Below, one piece after another: positions 44,701 through 53,016 of a stretch of 64,000 nt of DNA. The stretch spans positions 1 through 64,000 of the forward strand of contig MEHQ01000867.1 of the NCBI GenBank assembly GCA_008828725.1. Reading direction: 5' to 3'. How positions within the stretch are numbered: the stretch's first letter is position 1; the number at the start of each line of letters is the position of its first letter. The position numbers and the translations under genes were made by a program. This DNA is from Saccharina japonica (lineage: Eukaryota > Sar > Phaeophyceae > Laminariales > Laminariaceae). Under the pieces are notes generated by a model, which saw only the letters and a program-made list of their open reading frames with translations, was not told the DNA's origin and did not search any database.

Positions 44701-47438
44701 GCGTAAAAGGTTCCCGGTGTACAAGGATGAATACGAAACACCCATAGCTGTCAGTGATGTACGATAGATCAATCACCGTGCAGTGACAGCAATTTTGCTC
44801 CCTAATCAATGTGTCGGGCCTCTTATACCAACCTACCGTGATGCAGGCAATCATTCCCAGCTTCCATCGAGGTGGACACCAATGTATTCGTGGTCGGAAT
44901 CTCCTACCTTGTTCACTAATATGTTGCACCTACACGTGGTCAAACCTTCATCAATATAATCGCCCCCCATCTAGCTAGTTACCGCTAGTCCGGAATCGCT
45001 GATAATGTTTTGTTTATCATACTGCGTGTTGATTACGATCGTCAAGCATGCTGGATTCTAGCGTACTTGAAAGCTCGGAGTCGGCTGGTAATTATCGGTC
45101 GTGCGAGAGGGCTCTGCGAACGTTCCATTGGACGTCCATGGTCACTCGTTGTACAGTCTGTAGGAGCCTCCCCGGTATAATAGTCCAATAGGGATCGTTT
45201 GGTCTGCTTTCAGTGTAACAAAGTTGGTTCTCAATCGGCCTTTTTGGTTTTTCTTCTTATGCAGTACCGACTGAAAAGTGATAAACACCGGAAATGTTCC
45301 CACGTGATGACTCACGGTATTCAGCATTATATTTAATATATTCAATACGATGTAGACTACGCTCGCAAACTGTGCGCTTCAGTTGTTTGAAGCATGGCGT
45401 GGCACAACCCTACGCGGTTGTAGGTTCAAAGAGAGTAATAGTGTTGTGTCGTAAGTTGTTTAGTTTCATCTCTAACATCAGGATGTTTGCACACGACCCG
45501 ATTCGCAAGACGATGGAGTTCAATTGTCGCTTTGTTCATTGCTGACGACATCGCCTCCTGGCGCCTGTTCCCCCCACCTCCTGTTCATGATGAAGATTGT
45601 TCAACCTGTTCGGAAGGATATTCGCTTGGGTTTGACTACAGCTGCCTGAACTGTTCTACACCGGGAACGAGATTGACGAAAGGTTTGGCGGCGGCCGCGG
45701 TGGTGGTTGTTCTTCTTGTGGTTGTTACAGTTTTGTGGCAAATGGGCGTGATGCAAGATAGCGAACCGAGGCAACGACAAGCCACACCTGAAGGACGCTT
45801 CGAGCGGATGCTCACGTATTTCCGGGTTTTGGCGACCAAGGCTCCCCCGCTAACGGCTACCAAGATCGTCGTGGTGGTTTGGCAAATCATATTCCAGGTT
45901 TGAAGAGTTGCTTCCTGCTTGAACACCGTTCGACGGAAAATCAGTGTATACTCCGAGAGCGATATATATGTATATTGTCATATTCAATTGTGTGCTCAAA
46001 TTGACCTTCAAACGTCTGATCTATACGGTGATGGTTGTACCATATACTAGTCATGCCACGATACTCATGTGTTTGAACCAACACAAACACTACGAGTTAC
46101 ACATGATTTAATGTCACGAATGTCTTGCATCGGTATTTGTCGAGCAGTCTCTGCCACCCGATTGTCCACTACTGATTGGGATTACGGGAGTAGCCCGTGA
46201 CCTGGTCCCAGTTTACCTGACTTGAGTGTACTTTACGAAACATTGTAGACGCACGTTTCCCTTGATTCTTGATCCCCACCGTTCGTGTCACGTGCGCTCC
46301 CCACTGCGGTTTTCATCAGTTCTCCGCGGTCGCCGAGGACGTGTTTCCAGAGGAGTACGACATGTTCCTGTCCTACGTCAACTTCGTCAACTTCGACATC
46401 GGCGTCATCTTTTCCTACTCGTGCCTATTTTCTCCTGATTTTTACGTTCGTCTGGTGATTATCACGACAACACCGTTAGTGTTATTCACGATGCTTGCCC
46501 TTGCGTACTCTGCCGCAAAGAAGAGAACCTCTAATACCCTCCTGTTCATTGTTACGGTCCGACGTAGGTATCTGTCCGCAGCATTGTTTTTTGCTTTCTT
46601 CGTATATTCTTCGGTATCGTCTGCTATATTTCAGACGTTTCCTTGTGAAGACATTGATGGAGATATTTCGCTCAAGGCAGATCATAGCATTTCGTGCGTC
46701 ACCAGTTATCACAGCTATTTTAAGATATACGCTGGGTTAATGATTATCGTTTATCCGGTCGGTATCCCCGTTTTTATTGCTTGGTGGGTTGCTCGAAACC
46801 GTCAATACTTGATGGAGCCTGAGAGGGACACAACAGTCCACCTTCTACCTTTTAGCGGCATCTGGGGGACGTACCGCCCATCACGATACTATTTCGAAGT
46901 AGTGGAGTACTGCCGTCGACTAACCCTTTCCATGTCTTCGGCACTTCTTGTTCCCAACAGCGTTGAACATATCGCTATTGTGCTTTCACTTGCGGTTGCG
47001 TTCCTGTTTGTTTCAGAGTCACTATCGCCATTTCAAAGGAGCGTGGATATGAGCCTTTACCGGTGGGGGAATGGGGTGATCGTGGCCAGCATGTATGTTG
47101 CCCTCCTTATGAAAGCGAAAGCGTTTGACGGCGACGACACGGCGATTTCAGGTCTAGCGAAATTGCTAATAATCGCGAATATTGTAATGGTTGTCGTAGT
47201 AGCCAGGGAAGCCCTGCGGTTGGGAAGAAATTGGCGTGAACGTACGTCTAGAGTGCAGCAGTATATTTTGCGTTGTATCCTAGTAGCCGGCCAAGCCCCG
47301 GAGGTGAGAAGAAGTTCGCGGGGACGTACGTCCAGGGTGCAGCCGCACGGTTTGCGCGTTTATCGCCCGACAGTGATATACTGCACAAATGCACAGACTG
47401 TCCACCCATCAAGCATGTTAGGCGATGGCATATATTAA
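23176..47438 (+). CDS. Spliced gene: Pmp-like beta-helix surface protein with C-terminal multi-pass membrane domain
   Basis: Eleven inferred exons join into an open frame of 1047 codons (1020 if the ATG at 23257 is used): 23176-23734, 27281-27358, 29906-30007, 31734-31814, 34446-34520, 37932-38012, 39017-39340, 39736-39891, 40287-40553, 45596-45897 and 46320-47438. Introns 1-9 are phase 1 and intron 10 is phase 0. From the first ATG: hydrophobic signal segment (about residues 33-46), beta-helix with GGA(I/V) and FxxN repeats (about 165-485), Cys-rich region ending GYEGPYC (486-595), then about seven membrane segments (605-970). Similar proteins are known to me from brown algae and other stramenopiles as polymorphic-membrane-protein-like proteins; ligand and function are unknown. 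A cell-surface role is inferred from the signal peptide, the repeats and the membrane domain. Only about 3.1 kb of 24.3 kb is coding. The splice model was made by eye. Confidence 0.8.
23735..27280 (+). other. Intron 1 (3.5 kb)
   Basis: GT-AG intron. It contains a three-fold minisatellite with the word CTACGGCGAATAGGA (about 24637-24750) and a GCGC-rich patch (24.85-24.97 kb). A 188-codon open frame at 24816-25382 has no recognised domain and is probably chance. No transposable element was recognised. Confidence 0.6.
27281..27358 (+). CDS. Exon 2: one beta-helix coil (26 codons)
   Basis: Acceptor CTACCCACAG|GTGC, donor GGTG|GTAAGA. Encodes GAISADQSYVSIYGASSF then DTNSAGFG; starts and ends in phase 1. 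It carries both Pmp hallmarks: GGA(I) formed across the junction, and FDTN. Confidence 0.85.
27359..29905 (+). other. Intron 2 (2.5 kb)
   Basis: GT-AG. It holds a direct repeat: about 28022-28205 and 28408-28560 share CGTCGACATNCAGCAC, TCCGNNCCGATT, CACNNAACTACGACA and ATGCAATGCCAT in order. The preceding words (28371-28435) also match, inverted, the interior of the 10927-13239 element. A single undetermined base lies at 28577. Confidence 0.6.
29906..30007 (+). CDS. Exon 3: one beta-helix coil (34 codons)
   Basis: Acceptor CTACCCGCAG|GAGCC, donor GGAG|GTAAGA, phase 1 on both sides. Encodes GAISANRSDIYIEPESRL then RFYDNTHFLGNSADVG; FLGN is the FxxN motif. Eight residues longer than exon 2, apparently by an insertion in the middle of the coil. 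Confidence 0.85.
30008..31733 (+). other. Intron 3 (1.7 kb)
   Basis: GT-AG. No repeat family or extra exon was recognised. An acceptor-like TTATTCCGCAG at about 30927-30937 is followed by a frame that soon stops without beta-helix character. Confidence 0.55.
31734..31814 (+). CDS. Exon 4: one beta-helix coil (27 codons), GC donor
   Basis: Acceptor TGTTGCCACAG|GTGC; donor GGAG|GCGAGT, a GC-AG intron start. Encodes GAVYSYESKVVFGHYILM then ENNRATHSG; phase 1 on both sides, exactly 81 nt like exon 6. The match in length, phase and repeat pattern supports it despite the non-GT donor. Confidence 0.75.
32071..32256 (+). repeat. Left terminal inverted repeat of the intron-4 transposon
   Basis: About 186 bp, reverse complement of 33635-33818 with a handful of differences. 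Confidence 0.85.
33635..33818 (-). repeat. Right terminal inverted repeat of the intron-4 transposon
   Basis: About 184 bp, reverse complement of 32071-32256; ends GGTTGTT before the second ACCG. Confidence 0.85.
33966..34049 (+). pseudogene. Decayed beta-helix mini-exon
   Basis: Preceded by an intact-looking acceptor (TCTTGTGCGACAG|GTG). In phase 1 it reads GVACDAYHNNGIVNGTT, a stop, then FTHEFAHHSG, which lines up with exon 6 (GAVHAYYSGVVMNGYVTF...) through A-Y, NG, TF and the final SG. It has one in-frame TAG, and the donor position reads CATGCA where GC/GT is expected. Best read as a former repeat exon that lost its donor and frame. Confidence 0.5.
34446..34520 (+). CDS. Exon 5: one beta-helix coil (25 codons)
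   Basis: Acceptor CCAACCACAG|GTGCC, donor GGAG|GTAAGA, phase 1 on both sides. Encodes GAISADNSDIEMFNTG then FQNNSAEVG. Its opening GAISAD is shared with exon 2, suggesting common descent of the mini-exons. Confidence 0.85.
35040..35725 (+). repeat. Solo arm of the 17-19.6 kb palindrome family
   Basis: Colinear with 18990-19655: GGGTGCCAACCAAT..., GCATTGNTTTGCAG, GGTGTGCA/CATATGGTGTAAGC, CGTATGCTGATNTG, GGCGTGCCACAACAACCA, ATGGAGTGGTCACTTACC, CCGCTA, GTACCCNGCGGC. It is more diverged than the two palindrome arms are from each other. No second inverted arm was found near it. Confidence 0.65.
37079..37159 (+). pseudogene. Candidate stop-containing (poison or decayed) 81 nt mini-exon
   Basis: An acceptor ATCATTTCAG|CA and a consensus donor A|GTAAGT enclose exactly 81 nt in phase 1, the same length and phase as exons 4 and 6. 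The translation is ATCPRGAVFVFTIHRF then TINWFANAST followed by TAA where the others have GGA. Several positions agree with exon 6 (Val10, Thr17, Asn19, Ser25). If spliced in, it would end the protein inside the beta-helix before the membrane domain. It may simply be a decayed exon. Confidence 0.4.
37932..38012 (+). CDS. Exon 6: one beta-helix coil (27 codons)
   Basis: Acceptor ACGTCACCGCAG|GTGCC, donor GGAG|GTGAGG, phase 1 on both sides. Encodes GAVHAYYSGVVMNGYV then TFNNNSASSSG; FNNN is the FxxN motif. Confidence 0.85.
38013..39016 (+). other. Intron 6 (1.0 kb)
   Basis: GT-AG. An acceptor-like AAACCCAG at about 38562 is followed, one base out of phase, by EGTIYLNGSPKSLHLS, which faintly resembles a repeat coil; too weak to call. 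Otherwise nothing. Confidence 0.5.
39017..39340 (+). CDS. Exon 7: four beta-helix coils (108 codons)
   Basis: Acceptor GATGCGACAG|GTGC, donor GCAG|GTATGG, phase 1 on both sides. Contains GAVHCAGG, GRGAVFAYNKASNDGGAIA, FEFNTAEDRGGAIYMA, FSSNNATNGGAIYFEAE and ends VNGNYAG. This is the clearest run of GGAI and FxxN motifs in the gene. Unlike exons 2-6, several coils share one exon. Confidence 0.9.
39341..39735 (+). other. Intron 7 (395 bp)
   Basis: GT-AG with the acceptor GTGGCATGGTAG. No gene or repeat was seen inside. Confidence 0.65.
39736..39891 (+). CDS. Exon 8: last beta-helix coils (52 codons)
   Basis: Acceptor GGCATGGTAG|GTGC, donor AACG|GTATGC, phase 1 on both sides. Encodes GASGGAIYLAGGLSLIE, SSFTENSAGEDGLAIG and ends FIDVYFADN. 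Two final coils before the Cys-rich region. Confidence 0.85.
39892..40286 (+). other. Intron 8 (395 bp)
   Basis: GT-AG; the acceptor is inferred at GTGTTTCAAG. An alternative acceptor, CCCCAACAG at 40264, would give the wrong frame with a quick stop. No other feature was seen. Confidence 0.5.
40287..40553 (+). CDS. Exon 9: Cys-rich linker (89 codons)
   Basis: Acceptor GTGTTTCAAG|CAGTG, donor CCAT|GTGAGG, phase 1 on both sides. Starts VCNGCAPVSN, contains LLPVCEDPPTGT, LLACYRPQACAGGDH and ends GYCAVGYEGP, with Tyr-Cys completed by exon 10. The GYEGP(Y/L)C-x2-C module is typical of the juxtamembrane Cys-rich part of these stramenopile proteins. The 3' end is secure; the 5' boundary rests on keeping the frame. 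Confidence 0.7.
40554..45595 (+). other. Intron 9 (5.0 kb)
   Basis: The longest intron, GT-AG. Two blocks resemble each other (about 42005-42070 and 43870-43932, both with CACCTCTATCGTAGCATGCG). At 43987 an acceptor-like CCTCAG|GTGCTGTAGGC starts GAVGIRAQQIA then a stop, possibly another exon relic. No transposon termini or other gene were recognised; several 80-150 codon frames on both strands have no motif. Confidence 0.5.
45596..45897 (+). CDS. Exon 10: Cys-rich end and first membrane segment (100 codons)
   Basis: Acceptor TTCATGATGAAG|AT, donor TTCCAG|GTTTGA; enters in phase 1 and leaves in phase 0. Encodes YCSTCSEGYSLGFDYSCLNC, then the hydrophobic segment GLAAAAVVVVLLVVVTVLWQM, then a charged stretch and TATKIVVVVWQIIFQ. 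With exon 9 it forms the junction GYEGP-YCSTC. Confidence 0.85.
45898..46319 (+). other. Intron 10 (422 bp)
   Basis: GT-AG, phase 0, acceptor GCGGTTTTCATCAG. AT-rich, no feature recognised. Confidence 0.65.
46320..47438 (+). CDS. Exon 11: multi-pass membrane domain and tail (372 codons)
   Basis: Begins FSAVAEDVFPEEYDMFLSYV. Hydrophobic segments follow: LVIITTTPLVLFTMLALAYS, AALFFAFFVYSSVSSAIFQT, AGLMIIVYPVGIPVFIAWWV, IAIVLSLAVAFLFVSESL, GVIVASMYVALLMKAK and LAKLLIIANIVMVVVVAREA. FQTFPCEDIDGDISLKADHS and YPVGIP are the family signatures I recognise. The tail contains an in-frame 84 bp duplication and ends at TAA 47436-47438. A donor-like CCGGAG|GTGAGA at about 47298-47306 leaves open a further downstream exon, which I did not find. 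Confidence 0.85.
   Translation, partial: FSAVAEDVFPEEYDMFLSYVNFVNFDIGVIFSYSCLFSPDFYVRLVIITTTPLVLFTMLALAYSAAKKRTSNTLLFIVTVRRRYLSAALFFAFFVYSSVSSAIFQTFPCEDIDGDISLKADHSISCVTSYHSYFKIYAGLMIIVYPVGIPVFIAWWVARNRQYLMEPERDTTVHLLPFSGIWGTYRPSRYYFEVVEYCRRLTLSMSSALLVPNSVEHIAIVLSLAVAFLFVSESLSPFQRSVDMSLYRWGNGVIVASMYVALLMKAKAFDGDDTAISGLAKLLIIANIVMVVVVAREALRLGRNWRERTSRVQQYILRCILVAGQAPEVRRSSRGRTSRVQPHGLRVYRPTVIYCTNAQTVHPSSMLGDGIY
47196..47363 (+). repeat. In-frame 84 bp tandem duplication in the C-terminal tail
   Basis: 47196-47279 and 47280-47363 share GTAGTAGCC...AAGCCC...AGAAG...CGTACGTC(T/C)AGNGTGCAGC...TTTGCG in register. The period of 84 bp is 28 codons, so the frame is kept (RTSRVQ occurs in both copies). 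Confidence 0.75.
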
Positions 47439-48009
47439 GCCAGAAACAGGGTGTAGCCACGCCCATACTATATGGTGCTTCCTGATAAGCCCCGTAACCA
47501 CTTTGGCTTTCTGGAGCCACGTTGCGCCATTGCACCGACTTTTGATACACTAACGAACTGGTCGGTTGAGGCCGGAACGCGACGGACAGCACATTTTGTA
47601 GAGGGAGCCACACCGACGCGTCGGCGTAACAGGCCCGGTTCATATACAACTTATCTACTATATGTACACGACGGATTATCAATACACCATGCCTCAGGTG
47701 TACCTATGTATCCGTGTATCCGTGCACTTGTGTGGGCCAAGAAGCGTCAGGCAAAAACATGGTTTTCCGGATGACAGCGATATAGCCCAAGTTGGGACTC
47801 TTTTTGGAGGCCGTACTACATACATGCGTAACGTGGGAACTTGGCTGGTCACCCCCTAGAGAACGTTAAGAGTCACCCAGTAGGAAGGACACAGCAGGAT
47901 GAGTTTGAAGGATGTAAGATGTGAATGAGCAGGTCATGCGCCAGAACGTTGTGAAGTACCTGTCAAAGTGATGGTAGTTCGAGGCAAAGGTCTTATGACT
48001 AGCGGCATT
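47439..48009 (+). other. 3' flank of the membrane-protein gene
   Basis: No gene recognised. It should hold the 3' UTR and polyadenylation region; no convincing signal was identified. Short frames on both strands are unremarkable. Confidence 0.35.
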
Positions 48010-48507
48010 CTAAGTTGCTTGACCATCCCCTCTATTATTTGTTTGTGTCGGTGTCCACGATAACATCCCTTTCAAGGACGTGCAACCCGATGGTGGAATG
48101 TCGGGCAAGAACGATGAACGCCAACCGTTATTATTGTTGATACATTGTAAGGACGTGGTGAGGGCCTGCGCCCACTTGCGTATCTCGACCCTGCCTCTAC
48201 CGAGGCATAGTATGTCAGCGGAGTAACGTATGTCGGTTGATTGTTCAACTGATCGCGAACAGGCGAAGGTATAGAAAGGATGATCTGTGCGGCAGTGGGC
48301 GCGGCCTGCAGACGTTGCTACGGCATCATATTCTGTCCTGTCCGATACATCAAATTGGCCTCCGCGAAGGATGAAAGGACACTGATTGATAGACGGTTGG
48401 TCCGTTTCATTTGTACCTAAGACGGAGGGCGTGTAGGTGTTAAGGTCGTTTGCTATGTGTACGAGGGTTTCCTGAGAAAGGCTCGGCGAGATGATCGAAG
48501 GTGACAA
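48010..48507 (-). CDS. Uncharacterised open frame (165 codons)
   Basis: An uninterrupted minus-strand frame starting MSPSIISPSLSQETL and ending NRGDGQAT. It has a plausible mixed composition with three Cys-His-bearing patches (SAGRAHCRTDHPF, DILCLGRGR) but no motif I recognise and no splice support. It could be a degraded mobile-element or host exon, or chance. Confidence 0.2.
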   Translation of the reverse strand: MSPSIISPSLSQETLVHIANDLNTYTPSVLGTNETDQPSINQCPFILRGGQFDVSDRTEYDAVATSAGRAHCRTDHPFYTFACSRSVEQSTDIRYSADILCLGRGRVEIRKWAQALTTSLQCINNNNGWRSSFLPDIPPSGCTSLKGMLSWTPTQTNNRGDGQAT

Positions 48508-49190
48508 TGTTAATTCGACCCGGAGATGAAACGCCTGTACGTAAAAATGGGCAGTGGTCTGGGTGAGCTCACAACGTATTGCTTGGTCCTTTTACCTTGT
48601 ACTGCTACCCTCAGCGCCGTGCATGCAAGGCGAGTACAAGTTAGGACAATGCTACACGATGGATCACCAGAACGGACCTCAGGCTGCGTTATACAACGGC
48701 CAGTCAGTGCATCAACCAGGAAGTAGCGTAAACGTATTGCGTACATGCCCAGCAGGGAAGGCTGGGAGGAAGGCTGTGGAATAATACGATCGATGTGTTT
48801 TGGTGTCGTGCATGTTGGGATGTGACGAGGGTCTGGAGCAAAGCTTTATCATGAGTGATATACATTAATGCATTATGGCCATCTCCTATGAACCGATGTA
48901 CACCCCCCACGTTCCTCTGACATTTCGCTTCATCGTAGGGCCTCCGGCGCGGTCCGTCACACGCGAATGTAGGAAGTTTCTCTAATTAAATCCTCGCTGC
49001 AAGGCACACAAGGCAGGGGACGATAGCATGTACCTTAGGACGTGGTAGAGACGCCTGTGATGCGCTTGGTAGAGCTAATAGAGGTTGACGATAATGAGCA
49101 AATACAAACGCAAATGAGAAAAAGGGAAAGCTCAAATGTAAGCGGTTGTGGCGAGGTGCCCATGTACACATAATAATTGATTGGGAAGTC
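48508..49190. other. No recognisable gene
   Basis: Only short overlapping frames. The sequence leads into the GC-palindromes and the tandem array beginning near 49.2 kb. Confidence 0.35.
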
Positions 49191-49197
49191 ATAATTG

Positions 49198-49237
49198 TGC
49201 CCCCGGGGGCAATTTTGATAACGACGCCCCCGGGGGC
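49198..49237. repeat. Two GC palindromes
   Basis: TGCCCCCGGGGGCA at 49198-49211 and GCCCCCGGGGGC at 49226-49237 are perfect palindromes, followed by GCGCCCCCGGAAAT, the start of the array. The same GTGCCCCCGGAAAT word recurs inside the array at about 49880 and 50270. Confidence 0.85.
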
Positions 49238-49248
49238 ACTTTAGCTTA

Positions 49249-50465
49249 TTGCGCCCCCGGAAATGGAACAGAATACAAAGCACGTCACCACGAGCGAATA
49301 CGACGACTATAGGGCACCAAACACGTCTGGAATTTTTCTACAGCGTGTGCTGCTTCGGTGGGTGCAATAGTTTCGCCGGCCATCGCGTTTCGCCCAATAC
49401 ACAGACGGGTTGTATTGTCGATACTCAGGATATTTCCAGGCATTGGTTTTGGGTGCACATCGAGGTGAAGGTGCCTCTACATGAAGCACGAACCACGATA
49501 GATAAATAATGCCGTAGGTTATATTCTACGGTATGTGCTGCTGTTATGTTTGGAGTAATTCCGCCCGATATCGCTTCTCACTCGATACGCAGACATGTTC
49601 GTGTTCTCGATTCCAAGGATATCTCCAGACAATTTGTTAATGCGCACCAAGTTAAAGGTGCCTTCGGGAATAGGCTGCATGAAGCACGCCACCACGAGCG
49701 ATCACGACGATCGTACGGCACCAGACCTGTGTAGAAATTGCCTACGGTGTATACATCTGCGGTGTGTACAGTAGTTCCACCGGCCATCGCTTCTCGCCAG
49801 ACATACAGACGGGTTCGTATTATTGATAATCATGATCTTCGCTGGGATTGCTTTGGGGGCACATCAAGCTAAACGTAAGTGCCCCCGGAAATAAACTCGT
49901 ACGCGAAGCACGCCACCACGAGCGATCACGACAATCGTCTGGCACCAGACACATCTGGGGATTGCCAACGGCATATTCTGCTGTGGATTGCGTGTTTCAT
50001 GTAGAGGCACGTTTGGCTTGATGTACACCCAAAAACAAAGCCTGCAAAGATCCCGAGTATCGACAACACAAAGCCGTCTGAAAATTTGTCGAAACACGAT
50101 GACCGGCGGAACTACTGCGCACACGGCAACAGCACATGCAGTAGACAATTTCCAGACAGGTCTGCTGCCCTAAGGTCGTCGCAATCGCTTGATACAGGAG
50201 CGTGTTCGTGTTCTCGATACATACACTGATGATCTCTCCTTTCCGTTTTTGGGGGCGAACCAAGCCAAATGTGCCCCCGGAAATAGCCCACATGAACCAC
50301 GCCACCACGAGCGATTACGATGACCGTTCGACGTACGGCACCAAACCAGTCTGGGGGTTGTCTACGGCATGTGCTACTGTGGCGTGTGCAGGCGTTTCAC
50401 CGGTCATTGCGTCTCGCCAAATTCGTTGTATATCTTTCGGATTGCATTGTCATTCTCGTTCTCTG
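49249..50465. repeat. Tandem array of about 210 bp units with one inverted unit
   Basis: Units begin at about 49250, 49460, 49667 and 49878, each with GAAGCACGNCACCACGAGCG, ACGGCACCA, TGCTGCTGT, CCGGCCATCGC, ATACNCAGACGGGTT, GATACTCAGGAT and TTTGGGNGCACATC. The stretch about 49990-50200 is the same unit in reverse complement (TTCATGTAGAGGCACGTTTG, CCCAAAAACAAAGCC, GATGACCGGCGGAACTACTG). A forward unit resumes at about 50200-50465. No coding function is apparent. Confidence 0.8.
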
Positions 50466-52380
50466 AGCCGTGGGAGAGAGAGATTATTCCCTCGGCCAGA
50501 TACCTGTATTGCAGCCTGCTTCAACCCCCTAAGTATCTCGACCACCTAAGTTTACGGTCTCCCTCTGCCCACTATGATATCGGCCGGGTTTCTAACTACT
50601 GTAGTACGGCCAACAGTTGTCTCGGATGACCAAGCCTCCGAACATCACGATATCATTGGACTCCTCCGATCTAACTCATGTGGAAATCAATATCGAACAA
50701 ATATGTATTCCGGGACGCCGGCTACATTTACCCCCCCCCCCTTCCCCTTGAAAAGACAAAAAGGGCGGGTGGGGTCGCAGAAACAGGGGCACAACTTCCT
50801 GGCTTGGCTGACTGAACAAGGACCTACCCCACGTGTGCACACACTTGCAGCAGGAGCCTCGTGCTTGCTTGCGCCCGTCGTGGCCATGCTCACCTTCACT
50901 TGATGCATTTCTTGAAAGGAATGGCCTCCTGCAGGTCATTCCATTTTACCAAAAACTACGACGCTTTATACCCGTACCGGATACTGACAAGCCTCATACT
51001 CGCTACCAATAAGCCCTGTTTTGTTCGTTACTCCGGATACTGACAAGCCTCATACTCGTCTACGTACTAAAACTACTCGATTAAAAAACCGTATGCCCCA
51101 ATAAGAGTCGCATTGTCTGGTGTCTACTCTTTTTTCAGACCGTTGCTGCTCAGGTGATTGCCTACCCGTTCAAAATGTCAATTTCAGCTCGAATATTTCA
51201 TAGAGGACCCTAGCTCTCACACTATGATCAACTGTATAGCAGGGCCAATGAACGATGGTGGGCTGCTATTTTCCAGTGCACGTTTTGGCTGGCGATTAAT
51301 AGACGGTGTACGAGCGCGTTGAATACTGCACCTAAAAGAGCACGAGCTTCTGCTCTGCTCGTACGAGTAAATGATCTTACTGCTGTGTAGATCTTACGAC
51401 GCCGGTATAAATAGGGTAACCAAATCGAAATGTACCGGTATGATTGGTACGCAAAACAGAAATTTTATCGCATTGTCTCATCGCGGAAAAAATATATTAC
51501 AGTCCGTAGTCCGTACGATAGTCACAGCAGCAATGGTTCCAAACACTCTGGGCTCTGGAGTGGAATCATACACCAACCGAGAGAAAGTGAAACCAAAGGA
51601 AGAGGTTAATGGAAAAAAAAAAGAGGGAAAAAGAGAAAGGGGAGAGGGAGGAAAGGGTTTTGTATACGAAATGCTGCTGCGTACTTTCTGAAATTAAAAA
51701 ACCAACACATGAAGCAGCAGCTGTGAGATCGAGGATTTCGTCGAACCCCATCTTGGCAAGCTGAGGGTGTGATACTTCCATCGCGCGAACTTACGGATTT
51801 TATATATATGTCCTCACCATGCAGGATGTACACGAAACCAATCCAATGAAAAGGGAATATATATTTACATCCGCTTGGAACGCGGAGCTGGCAACCACAA
51901 AAACATGAAAAACAAGTAACAGAAAATTACGAATATATTCGAGCAGTCTTGAGGGCGAGACTACGAAGTATTGTTGAGAGTCGAGACAAAGCATGCATAA
52001 CAAGCGACGATAACAAAACAAGAAAACAAGCGACAAAACAAACGACTCATGATGGGAAATCTGGGCATAGCGACACCTGCACTGGGAACAAGTACAAAAA
52101 GTACTTGGCCGTGCATGGAGCGCTCGGTTGCTAGCCGCAATAAAAACACAAAAAACGGGAAAGCATAATGTTTTCATTCGCTGCATTTTGTTTTTGTTTT
52201 TGTTCATCCCATTTATTTATTATATTCGCCCTTCTTTTCTCTCTCCCTGTTTAGTCGTAACTGGGATCCGAGGTCACTACGTAAGTGGGTTCTTCTTCAT
52301 TCTCCCCACTACTTGATGTGCCTTATATTTTTATCCCGAGAATATTTCAGCCCTTTCTTCCCTCGTCGACTTGCGTCGGA
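50466..52380. other. No recognisable gene
   Basis: It contains a C-run (50733-50744), a short direct repeat GGATACTGACAAGCCTCATACTCG (about 50979 and 51034), and an A/G-rich patch (51585-51660). A 135-codon minus-strand frame at 51800-52207 is hydrophobic low-complexity and not a recognisable protein. Confidence 0.4.
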
Positions 52381-52387
52381 TTCCGCA

Positions 52388-52535
52388 TTGTTGTTGTTGT
52401 TGTTGTTGTTGTCTTCATATAAAACCTATTATTTCTACTCAACCACATCAGTACACCCAGTGCCTGTCCTGATTCCCAGTTCTAGAGATATAAAATTTCT
52501 GTGGCCACAGACTGTGAAACAGAGAAAAACCAAAA
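52388..52535. repeat. Microsatellite plus dispersed-repeat fragment
   Basis: (TTG)n at about 52388-52411, followed by CAGTACACCCAGTGCCTGTCC and CTGTGGCCACAGACTGTGAAAC, a diverged match to the family at 28408-28560 (GCACACCCAGTGTCCGTGCC). Confidence 0.5.
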
Positions 52536-53016
52536 TAAAATAAAGGCGAATTAATGGGTAAAGCAAGTGAGTTGCGTAACGTACCGGGTACGGGAACACA
52601 ACGACACGAGCCGAACCAAAAAATAAGAACAAAAATACAAATAAAACAAATTATGAAATGAAAAATAATACAAATGACGCAGGGAGACAGAAGCGCCCCT
52701 AAAAGAAAAGCACACGTGCCCACGAGGAACAGATAACTGCTGCAAGGGCGGGGCAACACGAAAAAGAGGGAGACACCGGCATAGGGTGGAAACAAAGCGA
52801 GAAACAAGGCAATTTAATCAATACCGCTCTAAATACAATCGGTAGCGAGCGCTGTAAAGGGCCCGTAATACCGAAGGGAAGATTCAAATCGAATCGATTT
52901 TAAATCGTTTCAAATCGCAGAGCATGCAGACTAACGCAGGCCTTTGACGAATCTGACGAGATGAACGACGCCTGCTGTCGCCACAAGAAAAACAAATGAA
53001 CCGCGAAGGAGCAAGC
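52536..53016. other. No recognisable gene
   Basis: A-rich plus strand with frames on the minus strand of repetitive Phe/Cys/Leu content; no domain recognised. CGAATCGATTTTAAATCGTTTCAAATCG near 52890 is a short internal repeat. Confidence 0.35.

Noticed and set aside
49198-50465. Regularly spaced repeats as a possible CRISPR array
   Set aside because: Units are about 210 bp, diverged, one is inverted, and there are no unique spacers; the genome is eukaryotic.
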